A stretch of DNA of 64,000 nucleotides from Atriophallophorus winterbourni (Eukaryota > Platyhelminthes > Trematoda > Plagiorchiida > Microphallidae): assembly GCA_013407085.1 (NCBI GenBank), contig JACCGJ010018343.1, positions 1 through 64,000 of the forward strand. The letters are read 5' to 3'. Each line of letters starts with the position of its first letter. The stretch's first letter is position 1. Of the stretch, positions 43,390 through 54,973 are shown piece by piece. The notes beneath the pieces were generated by a model. The model searched no databases. It had not been told where the DNA came from and saw only the letters and a program-made list of their open reading frames with translations. The position numbers and the translations under genes are program-made.

Positions 43390-46300
43390 TGTTGATGTCG
43401 ACCCTAGATGTACATCACAATCGCATGATGCTTATCAGGTTCCACAGCTTTTCGAATGACCAAACAGTCCGATTCGGGAGAGAAATCTCTTTTGCAACGC
43501 TCGTAACGATAGGCATTACTCGGTGGATCGTTGTCAGTTGCACGCATGCCACGTGATTTGCGTTCTGCAGCCAAGAGCCGTATTTTCTCCTCCCCAACTT
43601 TCAGACGACGCACTACACAATGTCTTCAATTTGAGCGGTCAAGAGCAAGTTCTTCCGAACTTGCAGGGTCAATGCCAAGAACTTTAGTATCTCATTTGTA
43701 AACGTCTTTGTACCGCAAGTGCGGTCCGCCCAATGGTCGACTTCCGGACTGCAACTCAGCGTAAGTTGATATTTCGGAAGACGATCGTTTTCCATTCCGT
43801 AGAGGTCGCCAAGCGACCGCAGGCATCGTTGTCGTAGTAGGGTAAACATGCTCTGTAGACCGACATTTGAAAGCACTTCAGGCCTAGTCACTTTGTCCAT
43901 CCACGTTATGTTCTACATATGACGGATGCTTTCGTTCGTGTCATTTGTGGGTTATACAAGTTTCACTGCCGTACATTAAAGCATTTAATACGCACGCGCT
44001 GTTTACCATCATCTTTATCTTTACAGTCAACCTGCTGTTACCCCATACACGAGAGTTCAATCGCGAAAAAATGACAGCTGCTCTGTAAATCCACTTATCA
44101 ACCTCCGTGTCAAGCGAGAGGTTATCAGCACTGGTTGAGCTAAGATATGTGAAATGATGTACTGGTTGAAAGTCACAGTTCACAACAGTGATGATTGGAG
44201 GCGATGCAATCCCCTGACCATTGACATTGGTCTAACTCGTGCTGATTGTTAGACCAAAGTCATTGCATGTCGAGTAAAAAGCAGTCCATTTGCGAATGGA
44301 TGCGGCTGCATCGTCGAAAAACAGCAGGTAACGAATTAGCGCATCCCGTGCCATGTTTTGTGCCCTCAACTGGTTCAGGTTGAAAAGCTTGCCATCACTT
44401 CGTGCTAAAATCGTGCCTCAGAAGTAGAGAAAAGAGAATACCGTAAAGTGTAGTAGCAAAAACACAACATTGTTTGACGCCTCGGCGAATTTTCAAAGGT
44501 TTTTGAACTTAAATCTTTAAAATGCAATGAAACCTTCCTGCTAGAGAGGAAAGAAATAAAGATTTTGAGCAGTTTTGGTAGGCAGCCTATCAGATCCATC
44601 ATTTTGGATTGACCCTAACTTTTGCCTTCGTTAAATAAAAAACAGCGTATAATGTCACACGCTGTTCCCGACATTTTTCTTGAAGTTGCTTCAGCTGAAT
44701 ACATGTCAATAGTTGATCTTCCCCTGCTTAACCCACATTGATATTTGAAGTAAACACTATCAGCTGCTATTTTTATTCCTATCTGTAAGATTTTAGCAAA
44801 CAATTTGCCTGAAACATTTAAAAGGCAGATTCCTCTGTAATTGTTGCAGTCGCCTCTATCACCCTTATGCATAAATAACGTGATGATTTTCGTGTCTCGC
44901 ATCTCTTGTGGGACACTTCTCCTGCCAGCACTGGAGACACCAATGGTAAATAGGCTGTAATAATGCTTTTCTACAGCATTTGATGAGCTCACGTAAAATT
45001 CGATCGACAACAAGAGCCTTTCCATTCGCTAAGCGGTCGATTGCCCTATTGAGCACAATACGAGTTGGGCAGTTAACAACCGCTCGACATTTTCAAATAC
45101 ATGTGGTAAAACCGTACTGTCCCTAGAGTAGAGATAGGAGAAGTGCTCTACCCATCTTTTCATCTACTGAGTTTTGCCCACAATCGGGTCACCAGATGCA
45201 GACCTAATGGAAGACGTTTTAAGTTTGTTTGGACCAATGGCTCTCTTGATCCCATCATACATGCCGTGAAAATTTCCAGTATCCGCAGCTTTTTAGATAC
45301 TAAGGCTAATTTCTGTCCAGTAGTCATTTGCACATCGCCTTGCAGTCTGTTGGACCTTATTTCTAGCTGCTCTTAAAAGTCGTAAGTTTTCATCTGTTGG
45401 CATATCTTTGAACCTCAAGAATGCTAACCGTTTCTCATCCAACACAGCAGTTATCTCAGAAGCTTTTGCTTCGAACCATTCGCTCGTTCGAGCTTTCTTC
45501 TGACCGAAAGTGCGACTCGGCATATGCAGCTTTTTATCGATTCCCAGTTTTCTGAAGCAAATTCAAGTGGGTTTGTCTTGTTGACCTCGGCTGTGAAGGC
45601 TTTTGACATTCGCGCAGCTAGATTAGGTTCGCATTAGCGGGTGACGTCAATCGTAGGCTTACCAGACATTTTGGTGCGGTAAAATCTCGTGTCGGAAAGC
45701 TTCAGTTTTGCACAGACTAGTGAATGATCTGTGTCACAGTCTGCGCTTTGATATGATCTGGTGAAAAGTACGCTTCCTATATCAGTGCGCCTACCAAGAA
45801 TAAGTTCAAGCTGGTGCCAGTGCTTAGAGCGATGATGTTTCCAAGAGACCTTATGCTGTGGTTTTGTTTGAAAGAAAGTGTTACCAACACAAAAACTAAA
45901 CTATGTGCATAATTCTAAAAGGCGTTGTCCATTTTCATTGGTTTTACCTATACCGAACCTCCCGAGATAGTTTCGCCAAAATTCGTAATCCGCATCAACC
46001 CTAGCATTGAAATCACCCAATACCACTGAACAGTTTCTTTGTGGCACGTTTTTCAAGACTGTTGCGACGTTGTGATAAAAATCGTCTTTTGCAGCAGTTG
46101 TCACATAACACACACGCATAAACGTTTATCAACTTATGATACCAGTAAATCACTTCAGATTTAGAGTCCGAATCCTTTTGATCCCGCAGCTGCATGATTC
46201 TGCTGCTTTTAGTAGGCTGTTTAGCACGGCAACCCCAACTCCATGCATTCGAGGCTCATCAGAACCACTTCCTTTCAAAAATGTGTAATCAAATTCGGTT

Positions 46301-46460
46301 AGCATACCGGTGTCTGGTAATCGCGCCTCTTGCAGGGCAGTTACGTCGACCTTCGGCCTATTCAGCTCATTGTTATTCACATCTGATTTTCTTACGCCTC
46401 TGATATCCAAGACGTCGTCATGAAATCCAGAAAGCTTTGAGCGGACGGTCCAGGTCATTG
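43390..46460 (-). pseudogene. RTE-like LINE in an intron, decayed
   Basis: In minus-strand order. Endonuclease: RPKVDVTALQEARLPDTGML and then VVLGDFNARVDADYEFW (46,458-45,901). Reverse transcriptase: PQEMRDTKIITLFMHKGDRG, CNNYRGICLLNVSGKLFAKI and YQCGLSRGRSTIDM (45,056-44,615). C-terminal region: FTYLSSTSADNLSLDTEVDK and ALMYGSETC (44,183-43,941), then LRQRCLRSLGDLYGMENDRL (near 43,860-43,800). The end has a C-x2-C finger-like YRYERCKRDFS (43,404-43,613). Stops and frameshifts are frequent. The clade is assigned by motif wording; RTE or a close AP-endonuclease clade is most likely. Confidence 0.8.
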
Positions 46461-46509
46461 TAATTTAATAAGTGACATTTAGTAATTAACATTTTCGATT
46501 AGGCGTTAC

Positions 46510-46690
46510 ATATTGAGACGCCGATTGGCCGAGTACTGCCTATCGCTGTAAGCGCTGCGGACGAGAGTGTCACTCCCGGATCGTACTGTTAAGTCATTAT
46601 ACAAGCGGTGGAGCATGAAACCATCATGCGCTCATGATATGCAGCCATGTAAGATATCGACCGAAGGAGGCCAACAACAGCAACATATTG
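46510..46690 (+). repeat. Possible tRNA-derived SINE (copy 1)
   Basis: GATTGGCCGAGTACTG near 46,523 matches a pol III A-box. The following CGCTGTAAGCGCTGCGG and GTGTCACTCCCGGATCG could be a decayed tRNA body with a poor B-box. The downstream part (GAGCATG, CCATCATG, TATCGACC, GAGGCCAAC) recurs near 49,940-50,015. Confidence 0.35.
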
Positions 46691-46699
46691 AGAATACGC

Positions 46700-47352
46700 C
46701 AACAAGAGAAGGTTGAACATCATATTATACTAAAATGTATAATAAAACGATATATTGAACAAGGATCTATATTCATTTATGCAAATTAGATAAATGTCCG
46801 ATGACAGAGAAATGGTCTCCAAAATAATGAAAAATGTCAAGGAAAATTATATATTATTGATAACTGACTTAATAAACCTAACGTCGTAAGGTAGGCTAAT
46901 TCATAATGAAAATATTGAGAAGTTATACACACGAAGCACATTATATTTCAAAATTGATTGTGGTAGATCAAATTCATGATATATGGAATTATTCCATAAT
47001 ACTGAATAGTTGTTTGATGCCATTCCTCATCCATATTTATTTTAAAGAAGATGAGAGTATTACATGAATTGTGTTGGATGGGGAGACGGATGACAGAAAG
47101 TTGTGTGCCAAATATAGCGTGTTTACTTTATAAAATCTGGTCTTTATTTGCAGGAAAACAAAAAGTGCAAAATCATCTTCCTCACACGAGTAAATAAGCC
47201 GTGATGGAAGACGTCAAAATAGCTAGGTTTGGAAGTAATTGAACTTATTTCAAGACGAGCGCAAGATCTGCCTTTTCATACCACCATTGGATAAGGTTTC
47301 TACGACCAACTTGAGCAAAATAGATGGTATTGAACCCAAAGTAGTGCACAAA
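46700..47352. other. Intron sequence, no feature recognised
   Basis: AT-rich DNA without a clear repeat or frame. Confidence 0.5.
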
Positions 47353-47470
47353 CATCCTCATTTACATGCGTTTCAATCGAACACACACCCAACGACCGTT
47401 TTCGCGTGTTTTGCACTCATCAGGTTGGGACAATATAATAATGATCCACATGTCTTGAAACAGTGAAAAA
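47353..47470 (-). repeat. Hammerhead SINE-like repeat, copy C (best core)
   Basis: On the plus strand it has CATTTACATGCGTTTCAATC, ACACACACCC, the ribozyme complement, then GATCCACATG and ACAGTGAAAAAATGG. The order is shared with copies near 49,050 and 54,170. No coding frame. Confidence 0.65.
47388..47429 (-). ncRNA. Hammerhead ribozyme motif with intact core (copy C)
   Basis: Minus strand, in order: stem I CCCAAC; core CUGAUGA; a 13-base stem-loop starting GUG and ending CGC (short, one G-U pair); GAAA; ACGGUC with the cleavage site after GUC; and GUUGGG, which pairs perfectly with CCCAAC. All invariant core bases are present. The short near-palindromic stem III suggests activity as a dimer. 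Confidence 0.65.
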
Positions 47471-47815
47471 ATGGTAACCAATTTATGAACTTGCAAGCCA
47501 CTGATGGATAAGATTGGTACGAACAACTTGTTCAATTGAATGTGTGCACACGTAGGTAGATGAGTTAAACACACGGGAATAAATAAATCATCTGTATGTG
47601 CATGTATTTACATCATACCAACTACATGACTCCCAATTATGAAAACTGCAGAATTATTTTATGAATCGTGTATATCTCAGGCAACGTGTCGATAAATATA
47701 ATGCGTGGCAATAATATTCCATTTTTTTCTTCGCGAATTTCCAAGCATTATGTAAAATATCATCCTAAGCATTCATAAGCAAAATTACTCAATTAAAAAA
47801 ACACTGGGAACATAC

Positions 47816-48010
47816 CATCATGATGGTTTGTAGTTTGGACTTCTATAGTTCCACCATAGAGTACTTCTTTTCCAGTATACATTCTAAGAGACAAGTCGTA
47901 AGTTCTTCCTCCATGTAAGCTGGTTATGCAAGCGAAACTTTCATCCTTGTTTTCGAGCTTGAAAGTTTTCAAAGAGAACGTGCGAGCACCTGACGGTTGC
48001 GGTGGCGCTA
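47816..48010 (-). CDS. Adhesion protein exon (C-terminal part of FN3-4)
   Basis: Acceptor TACTTCACAG and donor GTATGT. Phase 1 in, phase 1 out. It reads VAPPQPSGARTFSLKTF, CITSLHGGRTYDLSLRMY and GGTIEVQTTNHHD. The tyrosine in RTYDLSLR is the typical FN3 F-strand tyrosine (L..G..Y). Confidence 0.88.
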
Positions 48011-49039
48011 CTGTGAAGTACATGAAAATATTAAGACGTGATTTACACTAGCAAATATAGTTAATTGTGAGCTCGTGGCTGCTACGCATATCATTACCCT
48101 CCGGTACATTATTAGAGCAAGAACCACCCAAACGACCTATAAGCATCAACGGAAAAAACGCAAGACTTCGACTTTCATAGAAATTTTATCAGTGCTCGAG
48201 TGACCACCTATTCGGATGCAGGATTAGATGGAATGTCAAAGTTTATTATACAATATGCAATGAGTCAAATTCGGTCAGACGAGCCCCGGTTGCACCTAAT
48301 CGATTGAAGTGACAACCGGGAATTTTAGGCTTAGGGCTGCTTCTGCTAAATAGATTCACAAGTAAATGGCAGGCTTGTTTACTGTTTTTGTCCTGCGCGT
48401 CTTATGGCTTACTAAGCGGTCGAGAATGCGCATACCCATTGGATCAATTATAAAGAGTAAATTAAGACAGATCGATTGACGCACGATTAATGCGATTAAC
48501 GCGAGTAAAAATGTTCACGTTCGCTGCTTCGTAAAAACTCGTTTGACCGATTGGCATTCTCCTGATTAGTGCGATTCTCGGGTAAACGTGAATAACATTT
48601 GAATGTTTGGCTTCATGGGTGAATTCGGACGCAATAGAAAACTGAAAGATAAACACGGGGGATGACGTTGCTGAAGTTTCGAGTATCTTCAAACTTTTGT
48701 GCATGCGATTCCTGATCGTACTGCCCGATGATTGCAAACAGCACGAAGCCGGTCGGTGTGTCTGAGTGTCATGGCGATGCATGTAAATGAGCAAATTACT
48801 AAACATTTTGACATAAAATTCATTGTGCTATCTATTTGTGTCCGCATCGATTTTTGCGAAATCATCTACTGAACATTTTCACCCAACACGACGCAGTCTA
48901 CGTTGGATGGGTCACGTTTACAGAATGTGAAATGGTCGTATTGCAAAAGATTTAATTTACAATGAGTTGAACTCGGGGAGTTGGCCGTTGAGCAGCCCTC
49001 ACTTGCGATACAAAACGTTTGCAAATAGAATATGAAAGC
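48011..49039. other. Intron sequence, no feature recognised
   Basis: About 1 kb with only chance frames. I see nothing that supports a gene. Confidence 0.5.
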
Positions 49040-49180
49040 TAAAATATTAATTTGTTTGCATTTCCATCACACACACCCCACGACCGGTTTCGTGGTGTTT
49101 CCATTCATCATGTAGGGACAGTAGGATTAGGATTCTCATGCGCTCGAACCAGTGAAAGATTGTTCATCATTGTTGTATAA
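49040..49180 (-). repeat. Hammerhead SINE-like repeat, copy B
   Basis: Same block order as copies A and C. The ribozyme motif is at 49,076-49,117: stem I CCCUAC with GUGGGG, stem II with loop GGAAA-like bases, GAAA and the palindrome ACCGGU. The core reads AUGAUGA instead of CUGAUGA, so the essential C3 is lost and cleavage is not expected. Confidence 0.6.
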
Positions 49181-49394
49181 GGTTGTTCAATCATGTATAC
49201 AATTTCCACCGCCATCATTTTTATGTATTATAATCGTTCGGAGTAGAATCACAAAAGAATTCAGTTGTATAAATCACGTCAGTTGAAACCTTATCAGTCA
49301 GTCAGCTCGAACCAGCGGATAATTTCACATATCTAAGTTCAACCATTTTGTCTCTAGTATTTGGGGAAAGTGCAAGTTTACTGTGAAGACAAAA

Positions 49395-49680
49395 ATGACC
49401 GTATATAACGCGTGCGTAGTACGGCAGTGAAAGCTACCCTATCCATGCAACACATGAATATTTTCCATTTTCGAAGCATCCGCCTTCTCTTGAACATATC
49501 GTGCATGAACCAAGTAACTAATGCTGAAGGGCATCCTAAAGCTGATCTACAGAGCATGTTCACCCAACTACAACTGCGCCGCCTACGCTGGCTGGGATAA
49601 CTTGTGCATAGTGAGAAATGGTCGTATTCCAAAGTATCTACTTTATTGTGAGTTGAAATGAGGAAGTCGACCTTTGACTA
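49395..49680 (+). pseudogene. RTE-like LINE C-terminal fragment
   Basis: The frame reads NQVTNAEGHPKADLQSMFTQ, LQLRRLRWLG, then LVHSEKW. This is the post-RT region of RTE-like LINEs (compare LSNVGLQSMFTLLRQRCLRS at 43,840). It lies on the opposite strand to the LINE at 43,390-46,460. Confidence 0.65.
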
Positions 49681-49859
49681 GATTACATTTGCATACATAA
49701 AGACGTTAACTTGGGATATTTGCTCTACGAGTTCGTAATAACTTTATCAATTTTGAGACACTATGTTAAGCTTCATATCCAAGCTAAGATAGATCAGAAG
49801 TTGCTCTCGACTGCTGATTATCTATCACACCGTCAGCGTGCAGGTGACGTAGATAAGCT

Positions 49860-50020
49860 GTGTACTACCTATTGATTTAATCGTTGTGGGTAAGATCGTA
49901 CTTGCTTATTCGAACCGTTTAATCATTTAAAAAGTTGGGGAGCATGGCCCCGTCATGAGCTTGTAATGTTAATCCTTGGTCGATACCATCTGAATGAGGT
50001 CAACTGCTACAACATCTATT
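49860..50020 (+). repeat. Possible tRNA-derived SINE (copy 2)
   Basis: Shares the block order GGGGAGCATG, CGTCATGAGC, GGTCGATACC and GAGGTCAACTG with 46,600-46,690. The tRNA-like head is more decayed here. Confidence 0.35.
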
Positions 50021-50291
50021 AGATATGTGGTATACAAAGGATCGAAGCTTTGTGAATCTGGAAGTAGAACGGTGAAGTTTCAACTCAAAATATTTTATGT
50101 TTCACAATTTTTGGAGTGTAATAACGAAGCAATCAAGCTGCATATATCATATCACTTCGAACATCTACCATTTTTTACTTGCAATTTTGAAACATTAATC
50201 TTTTTATTCACATCTATCTGACGTTATGTACAGCACGGAATATAACATTTTGTAGCTTTACCAAAATTCTGTAGCATCAATTAAAACAAAC

Positions 50292-50425
50292 CTTCGATGA
50301 TATCAAGATAATAATGAGTATATTCAACACCAGGATTTGACCAAGCGACCTTGACAAAATTTCGTCCAATCTGCACTGCCTGAAAATTTGGCATTGGATT
50401 GAGAGTCTTGAACGTCACATCCTCA
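50292..50425 (-). CDS. Adhesion protein exon (N-terminal part of FN3-4)
   Basis: Acceptor TCTGACACAG and donor GTTTGT. The first base completes a serine codon begun in the upstream exon. It encodes EDVTFKTLNPMPNFQAV, then NFVKVAWSNPGVEYTHYYL, which has the core FN3 B-strand tryptophan. It ends in phase 1 after DIIE. Confidence 0.88.
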
Positions 50426-51481
50426 CTGTGTCAGAATACAAATACGAATGGTAAAACACGTTGAAATAATTTTACGTAAAACTTGTTTACCGTAATGTAA
50501 TTTTGATATCCATGTCGAATTTATGAATAAAAACTTGGATTGGGAAATTCTATGAGGGTCACGGAAATCAACTTAGCAAATATAACGAAATAACGTCATG
50601 GATTGAATAAAGCCTTATCTATTTAAAACAGACTAATAATGAAATGTGTGTGCATATTTACGTGTATTTAAAACACAAATTATATTATAAGAAAGCATTT
50701 CATTTTTCTTTCATATACATTTTATGTGTAATTCCAAGGAAGATATCCAATTAGAAGTCTTTCTGACCAATATAAGTTTAAAACTGCTGTCAAACATGCG
50801 CTTTTGCTAAGATAAGCTTCCAAAAATTGTTGAGATTATAATCGCTTATTGCTTTGTCAATTGCCTACGTGTGATTATCGACTTGCACTATAGTGTGGAG
50901 AGAGAAATGCATTAGCGAAAATTGCTAATCATGTGAGTTCGAACGATATGCATAATGACTCCCCTTGGCATAACGCAAGAGCAACAAATGCCGAAACGAT
51001 CCAAAATGACAATCCCGAACCGAGTTTCAGGATTACATGAAATAGGTCCAATCGACAATACCCTTTTTACTTTGTCAGGTGCGAAATGAAACGTTATTGA
51101 CCTATCGGCTTTCGCGTGTGTTGTGGGATTCGTGGCTAAAAGCGATTCGCGATGGAGTGGTTGACCTAAGGTATGAGTCGACACGTAATCTTCAAGTGAC
51201 CTTGAAACGCGAAGGTTTATTGCTAGACCAATGACCCAAAAACATGTTCAATTTAAATTTAAATGACCGATTCTGAAAGTAGAATTGAATTTTATTTATT
51301 TATTTTATTTATTTTTCATCGGGTTATAACCCCCAATTATATACCCTCTTTTTACCGAGATTAAAATTATTCGCATAGAAAACAAGCAGTTCAATTTTCC
51401 GAACCCTATTTTCGGTATTTACAATCGCTTTCGGATACAACATATGTGAACGTCCATACAGAAAGAATAGTCTCCACTCAC
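50426..51481. other. Intron sequence with ATTT microsatellite
   Basis: Mostly unassigned AT-rich DNA. A short ATTT-type repeat lies at about 51,287-51,317. No gene evidence. Confidence 0.5.
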
Positions 51482-51717
51482 CTGGGAATCCCATGGTATT
51501 TAGAATTAAGTACACTCGTTTGGATCTTGATGTGTGTATTCAACAACAAGCCACTGACAAGCGCAAAGTAATTGTTGTCTTTTGAAACGATCGGGCTGCT
51601 CATGGAACGATAAACGTTCGTATTATCCAACATTTCACCTGTTAAACATCTTGAAACATCCAGGAATGAATAGTCAACGATTTTCGCCGTATTCGATGGA
51701 TTGGATTCCAAGAAAGT
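51482..51717 (-). CDS. Adhesion protein exon (C-terminal part of FN3-3)
   Basis: Acceptor TATTTTGTAG and donor GTGAGT. Phase 0 in, phase 2 out. It reads TFLESNPSNTAKIVDYSF, then FALVSGLLLNTHIKIQTSV and LNSKYHGIP. The G-L-L-N-T-H-I-K-I pattern is an FN3 E-F turn and F strand. Confidence 0.88.
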
Positions 51718-51788
51718 CTACAAAATATACACGGGAAATTAACGTGATCGACATGGAGCGCATAGAGAGAATGTTCGATGCAACTTAC

Positions 51789-52046
51789 CACCTGCTGTTT
51801 AGCAGACCTGCAAGCTAACGTTTCCGTGACGAGGGGACACCAGGTGAGTAGAAATCCTATAAACCACCCATGAATTTGCGCTTCCAGCAAATCTTTGTCC
51901 GGTTTATCCCACGTGAGTAAAACATGGCTGGCCGTGGCCCAAATAATAGTTGGTGGCTTCATTTGATACGTTGGTTTTAGCTCACTTGAATAACCCATAC
52001 TTGTTAAAGATGAAGATCCATGCCAATTCTTCACAGTCAAAACGGC
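51789..52046 (-). CDS. Adhesion protein exon (end of FN3-2, start of FN3-3)
   Basis: Acceptor TTCCACAAACAG and donor GTAAGT; phase 0 on both sides, 86 codons. AVLTVKNWHGSSSLTS completes the F-G strands of FN3-2, directly continuing LPFKQYE of the previous exon. MKPPTIIWATASHVLLTWDK begins FN3-3 with its core tryptophan. Confidence 0.9.
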
Positions 52047-52399
52047 CTGTTTGTGGAAATTTCGGATTATTTAAATAAGCACATGGAAAATATTTAAAGA
52101 AGTATTTTTTAGACCTTCAAACAACAAATAAATTTGGATTTAAATTCGGCGGGTGGGGGAGCGAAAATTAACGATTGATAAAATAAATGATCTAAAAAGC
52201 ATATAACTTGGCAAATTACACAGAGTTATATGGGAACTAAGAATAACTCAACAAGCAAAAACGGGATTCGTTTGCTTAAGGAACAGTTCACGAATCAGAT
52301 AAAAATCCATATGGTAGAAATTGTTTAATATTGGTGGGATGACACATCGTGATGTATAGTTTTCGTCGATGCATGGTTTAAGGGTCAAAAAGGCATCAA

Positions 52400-53520
52400 G
52401 CTATCTCCTGAAGATCTTTTGATTTGGTGAATTTATAACATAATCAGGTTGAATGTTCAAGATAAAACCAACGCGCACGGCTAAATATGTCGTCTACAGT
52501 TGAGTAGCGAGTGAGGTACAGTAAGAGTAAATGTGTGAGCTCTTGTCTTATACGAGCCACGTCTATTAAATAATCATTGCAGAGGATGATTTTTGTTATT
52601 CAAACTATTGTTAACCAGAATCAAATCACCTAGCAGACGAAGAAGTTCATGGTAGAATAATTTCAGGATTTTTATTCGCTTATTGTATAATTTCCAGCTG
52701 AGTCCGGAGACAAGTTTTATAGCTCGATTTTACAATCTATGCAAAGTCCACAACATCTTGTTTAAGCCATAGCGACAATACTTGAACTGCATATTCAATC
52801 GTGTTTTTGTTATGCAAATTCTCTTTATGAGTGAGAATTTCTGTGATGTTTTGCGGTTTAACAAAGTTGCATTAGCTCGAAATCCCTAGGATGTTGCTCA
52901 TCAACATAAGTAAGCCCCTTTGCTCCATGGTCACGAGAGACTGTGTGTACCTAGAAAATATTGGATCTCCAGATATTTTCCAAGGTTTAACATGTGGCAC
53001 ATTTGGAAATTGAAAAATAAGCAATTTTAGGGACCAATCTTGGAGCTTGACCAGCTCCATCTTTAGCACTCCGCATTCAACTTGCTCATTTATCCTGAAA
53101 CACACTTTTATGTAATCCGCATACAGAACGGCATAACAATCAATAAGAGCCGGTATGCCATCGGCATAAAGAGTGCAGGGTATAGGTCCGGGGACAGATC
53201 ATTGAGGCACTCCACTCGTCACGGCTACTGACTTTGTCAAAGCACCATCCACTGATAATTGAACAAGCCAATCAGTCATATAATTTTCTAACCAGTCGAT
53301 ACCACAACTTTCCAGCTTCCACCACAGCATGAAGTGGTTTACGCGGTCAAATGTTTTCGACATATCGAGGAAACATACATAGATGTTATCCTTAATATCT
53401 AATGCTAGTGACCATTCGTCAAGGGTAAGAAGGAGGTTAATGAGGGTGGAGTATCCTTCTCTGAAACTGTGTTGCGCTCCTATGTGGTTCTGTTGGTTGA
53501 GCGGCGATGGTTTCTCCAAG
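52400..53520 (-). pseudogene. CR1-like LINE fragment, a third family
   Basis: RT palm region GAQHSFREGYSTLINLLLTL, YVCFLDMSKTFDRVNHFMLW, VAVTSGVPQ, then a frame with CFRINEQVECGVLKMELVKL (53,519-52,872). A decayed part toward 52,500 reads RAIKLVSGLSWKLYNK and LKLFYHELLRLLGDLIL. The 5' part and the 3' end are missing. It lies in an intron of the adhesion gene. Confidence 0.75.
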
Positions 53521-53623
53521 CCATATTTTGCATTTTAATCAATTTCCGAGTGCGACTGCGCATTTTCAATCCGAATGCATTTCTATACTGTTTAGATACG
53601 AATGCTGAATTAGAGTTGTCATC

Positions 53624-53632
<9 letters not shown>

Positions 53633-53676
<44 letters not shown>
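53633..53676. repeat. (AT)n microsatellite
   Basis: About 22 consecutive AT units in an intron of the adhesion gene. Confidence 0.95.
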
Positions 53677-53679
<3 letters not shown>

Positions 53680-54149
53680 AGTTGAAGGATTTGGATTTAT
53701 TTTTACCGAATTCCTAATAATTTTTTAAGCAAACCAACGAAGGCAAACATATCATTATCGTAATATTCTAACAGCTTATCCTATCGCTTTCTTATACTTG
53801 ATGTACTCAAATGTTAGAGCTCTGAATTTCAATTAAACTATCGGCCGGTATCCAAATCATATTACCTAGCTGGAAGCCGGTGGATTATGTATTTGTTATT
53901 TCATATTTAATAAAATACACTTTTGCTGAGTGTCCTGTTGGACAATTACAAATCATTGCATATATTAGAGTTTCAACCACTGTCGAACACGTATTTCGAA
54001 ATATTATATATCGCAATATCCGTTACACACTAATTGTGTACATCTGATGTAATTCAAGCAGGGTACATCCACATGAAGACATTCGGAGATATAGAAAACG
54101 GTCTTAGCAACGGACTCAACATTCTGGAGTTGGCATTCGGATTATAAAC

Positions 54150-54310
54150 ATCACAACTTTAAACCAAAATATTCATTTGCATGCTTTTCCGTCACACACA
54201 CAACGACCGGTTTCGTGCTGTTTGCACTCATCATGTAAGGACGGTAAAATCAGGATCCGCATGCGCTTGACACAGTGAAGAAATGGTAAACAAGAGCTCT
54301 TTGATCAAAA
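54150..54310 (-). repeat. Hammerhead SINE-like repeat, copy A
   Basis: Plus-strand order: CATTTGCATGC, TTCCGTCACACACACAACG, ACCGGTTTCGTGCTGTTTGC, ACTCATCATGTAAGGACGG, GGATCCGCATGCGC, ACAGTGAAGAAATGG. The ribozyme motif is at 54,199-54,240. Stem II is the best of all copies (GUGC, AAACA, GCAC). The core is AUGAUGA, lacking C3. Outer CCGUC and GACGG can extend stem I. Confidence 0.65.
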
Positions 54311-54973
54311 GTTTAAATTATCAATACGTTAACCTTGTCCAGCATTATTGGCCAATCAGTGTCAAAAGCAGGGTTATATCAACTACTCGCAAGTAGTAGC
54401 ATTGTGGAATTGAATCAGAGATAATAAGTTATTTGATAAGAAATAAAAAATTGCATTATCAGAGTCAACATATAGTGCTATTATACAAATCGACGCAGGA
54501 ATGAACGAACGAACTAGGTGCTATTCGGATGCTTATTGAATGCCCTGAGAAACATCTATAAACAGAAGATGCCAATAAATTTATAATTAACTTCGCTTTT
54601 TTCGTAATCACAGGCGGCATTTCAATGACATTGATTTGTTTGGCTTGGATTGTAATTTATATATAAATAACTGAAGGAATTGTATATTTGATGCTCCTTC
54701 TTTTATTGCATGCCAATATGGTTTGGATGAAATTCGTCCGAAAATATCAACTCGGAAATCTGCTTCACTTATCAAGCTTTTGAGAACTGCCTTCTGAATA
54801 TCTTTATTACAATTAAGAGCTTGTAGGATTTCGAAGCTCATCAGTCAAGAAGCATGATCACAATGTTATATTGTATCAAAGATGGTAATAAATGATTGTT
54901 CTTTCACATGAAATTATAACAAAAATTTTGTAAACTTGTAATACTATCATTCAATATTAACTTTTTTACTAAC
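54311..54973. other. Intron sequence, no exon supported
   Basis: The open stretch 54,608-54,841 was considered as an exon and rejected: the flanking exons join in phase 0 without it and it lacks a good donor. Confidence 0.55.

Noticed and set aside
54608..54841. Open frame with FRVDIFGR, considered as an FN3 exon
   Set aside because: Exons at 54,974 and 52,046 join in phase 0 and rebuild a perfect FN3 strand without it; it also lacks a usable donor and phase.
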